Source of the DNA: Montifringilla adamsi
Lineage: Eukaryota > Chordata > Aves > Passeriformes > Passeridae
NCBI GenBank assembly: GCA_017590115.1
Contig: JAGGNK010007559.1
Span: forward strand, 5,230,020-5,294,019
Length of the DNA stretch: 64,000 nt
Direction: 5' to 3'
Position 1 is the first letter of the stretch. Each line of letters starts with the position of its first letter. Under the pieces are notes generated by a model, which saw only the letters and a list, made by a program, of their open reading frames with translations, did not search any database and had not been told where the DNA came from. Both the position numbers and the translations under genes were made by a program. Below, piece by piece: positions 62,701 through 64,000 of this stretch.

Positions 62701-63836
62701 GTATTTATAAAGACGAATTATCTTATTTTAAATTCAATGTGCTAAATTATTTAGCATGGTGTGCTGTTTAGCAGAACTTTCTGTTCCCAAAGAAAAAGAC
62801 CAATGTCTAATCAAAGTTGCCCACCTGGAAAATTGTGGTGCTTGTTCAGTGTTATCAGAATAGGTTCATTTACTATAGAGGCATTGTAAAAAATAGTCCT
62901 GTGTATAAAACATTATCCTGATATGGGATTACTCTTGTAAGCAGCCATTCATTTTACAGCATCGTATCCTTAGAGCACTGAGTTCTTTTACAGGAATGGC
63001 AGTGAGCACTGCACCCTAATCACAGAGCTCCTTGGGATAATCATAGCTTAAATCCCAGCAGAGCTGACCAAGCTCCACCTCTTAATACCTGGAATTCAAA
63101 GGTGTTATGTATGAGGGGAGCTCAAGAAGATTTTGAAATTCCAGCTTTGAACTGGGGTCCAGTTCACTGTCTCTGCAGTGTGCATTCCATCTGTCCAGAG
63201 ACACCTTCCCTGGGATTCCTATGCCTTTGTTCTGAGGGTGGGGCCAGCTGCAGCTCAGGGTCTGCATACTCACCACTCAGCTCTTTGCAAATCCCAATAA
63301 AACCTAAAGGAGCCAAAGTCCTGCAGCAGCTGGGCAGGAGGGGACAGAGGCAGTGATAAAAGGGAAACAAAGGGGTTTAATAACTGTGGGATCCTTGCAG
63401 AGTCAATAGCCAGCAGTAACCACCAAACAAGGCACTGTCCTTTTCCTGCTCAGCCCTGCCTGAGCACACAAGGCAGCAATCACCCAGAGCAGGACACTGT
63501 AAAAATTGAATCCCCCAGTTGTGCCTGCAGGGGAAAGAAAACCCACACTTCCCAACACGAACATCCAACAAACTCCATTACTAATGCTCCTTACCCAAGG
63601 AAGGGAGTCAGACAGGAGTCCTTAGGGTACCAGTGCAGTCTTTATTCACAGATGCCCCGCTCTGTATTTAATGAGCATGAAATAACTGAAGGTGTGGTAT
63701 TCACATGCCCTCTGAACAGAGACAAGCTGTGAGACAAGCAGAGAAGAAGGAAAAACATAATTCTTATCTCTGTGCTGTGCTGAAGTGGAATGCAATATAG
63801 AGATTATTTACCCGAAGTGAGGATGTTTTGTTCCCT

Positions 63837-63888
63837 TGGCCTGTCAGGGCCAAGAGCTGTGTGTGTGTTGGACTGTCACGAGACAGTC
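63837..63888 (+). other. Two adjacent LTR hairpins
   Basis: CTTGGCC / GGCCAAG (perfect 7-bp stem) is followed by GACTGTC, loop ACGA, GACAGTC (63871-63888). Both are also seen, the first imperfectly, in the LTR at 28.4 kb. Confidence 0.85.
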
Positions 63889-63984
63889 ACAGGAGAATCG
63901 AGGACAAGTGCAGTTCTGTGCAGTTGTGAGCAAGGGTGAGTGCAAGGCAGATTCACTTTAGATGCAATCTATATAGTATAGAAT

Positions 63985-63990
63985 AATAAA
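63985..63990 (+). terminator. LTR polyadenylation signal AATAAA
   Basis: AATAAA in TAATAAAGTAAT, the same position within the LTR as at 28549. Confidence 0.7.
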
Positions 63991-64000
63991 GTAATTATTT

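Larger units (their letters stand above)
54864..63692. other. Non-coding DNA, no gene seen
   Basis: Almost 9 kb of AT-rich DNA. The 133-codon minus-strand frame at 58423-58824 has no recognisable motif. From about 63040 to 63690 the sequence is GC-richer; a minus-strand AATAAA near 63642-63647 there was noted, but no LTR could be defined. Repeats are listed separately. Confidence 0.5.
63693..64000 (+). mobile_element. Retroviral LTR, cut by the window end
   Basis: Homologous to the LTR at 28214-28634. It starts near TGTGGTATTCACATG, shares AATTCTTATCTC, ATTTACCC, GTTTTGTTCCCTTGGCCT and the GACTGTC/GACAGTC hairpin, and reaches AATAAA at 63985-63990. The U5-like part lies beyond the window, so it cannot be said whether this is a solo LTR or the 5' LTR of a provirus. 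No coding sequence lies upstream, so it is not a 3' LTR of an intact plus-strand provirus. Confidence 0.85.

Noticed and set aside
63040..63690. Possible minus-strand LTR or ERV piece (AATAAA on the minus strand near 63645, GC-richer sequence)
   Set aside because: No paired termini, target duplication or homology to the other LTRs could be seen.
28635..63692. The two related LTRs at 28.2 and 63.7 kb as the ends of one provirus
   Set aside because: They are 35 kb apart, clearly diverged from each other, and the DNA between has no gag, pol or env.
1..64000. tRNA, rRNA, snRNA genes or CRISPR-like arrays
   Set aside because: No A/B-box pairs with cloverleaf, no conserved small-RNA text and no regularly spaced repeats were found by eye.

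Overview
The window looks like nuclear DNA of a bird, most likely a songbird. It is AT-rich, it carries many fragments of CR1 LINEs (the main avian non-LTR retrotransposon), recognisable by their tail with repeats of ATTCTRTGA, and it holds several retroviral LTRs of types common in passerines. No SINEs, tRNA genes, structural RNA genes, CRISPR arrays or bacterial signals were seen.

Layout. 1-10.6 kb is non-coding DNA with three CR1 3' ends (2256, 5915, 9794). 10.6-12.9 kb is the largest CR1 copy, with the end of the endonuclease and a broken reverse transcriptase. 18.6-19.1 kb is a promoter-like block, probably an LTR, with four ATTGG boxes and a TATA box. A minus-strand CR1 lies at 25.8 kb and a solo LTR at 28.2 kb. 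30.8-39.7 kb holds A/T microsatellites and, at 38.1-39.3 kb on the minus strand, two neighbouring open frames that are the only candidates for unassigned coding sequence. 40.9-46 kb holds three more CR1 fragments and a solo LTR with a clean 6-bp target duplication (44611-45292). 53.5-54.9 kb is a CR1 copy with endonuclease and tail but no reverse transcriptase. The window ends inside another LTR of the same family as the one at 28.2 kb.

No host gene could be recognised. The window is best read as intergenic or deep-intronic sequence in which nearly all recognisable structure is retrotransposon debris and simple repeats. The retroviral pieces are LTRs only; no gag, pol or env was seen. Points worth a second look are the minus-strand ORF pair, a dispersed repeat of unknown family (24.0 and 32.2 kb), two perfect 12-bp-stem hairpins (24.08 and 49.45 kb), conserved hairpins inside the LTR pair, and the internally deleted CR1. 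All family assignments were made by eye from remembered features of the families, without database searches.
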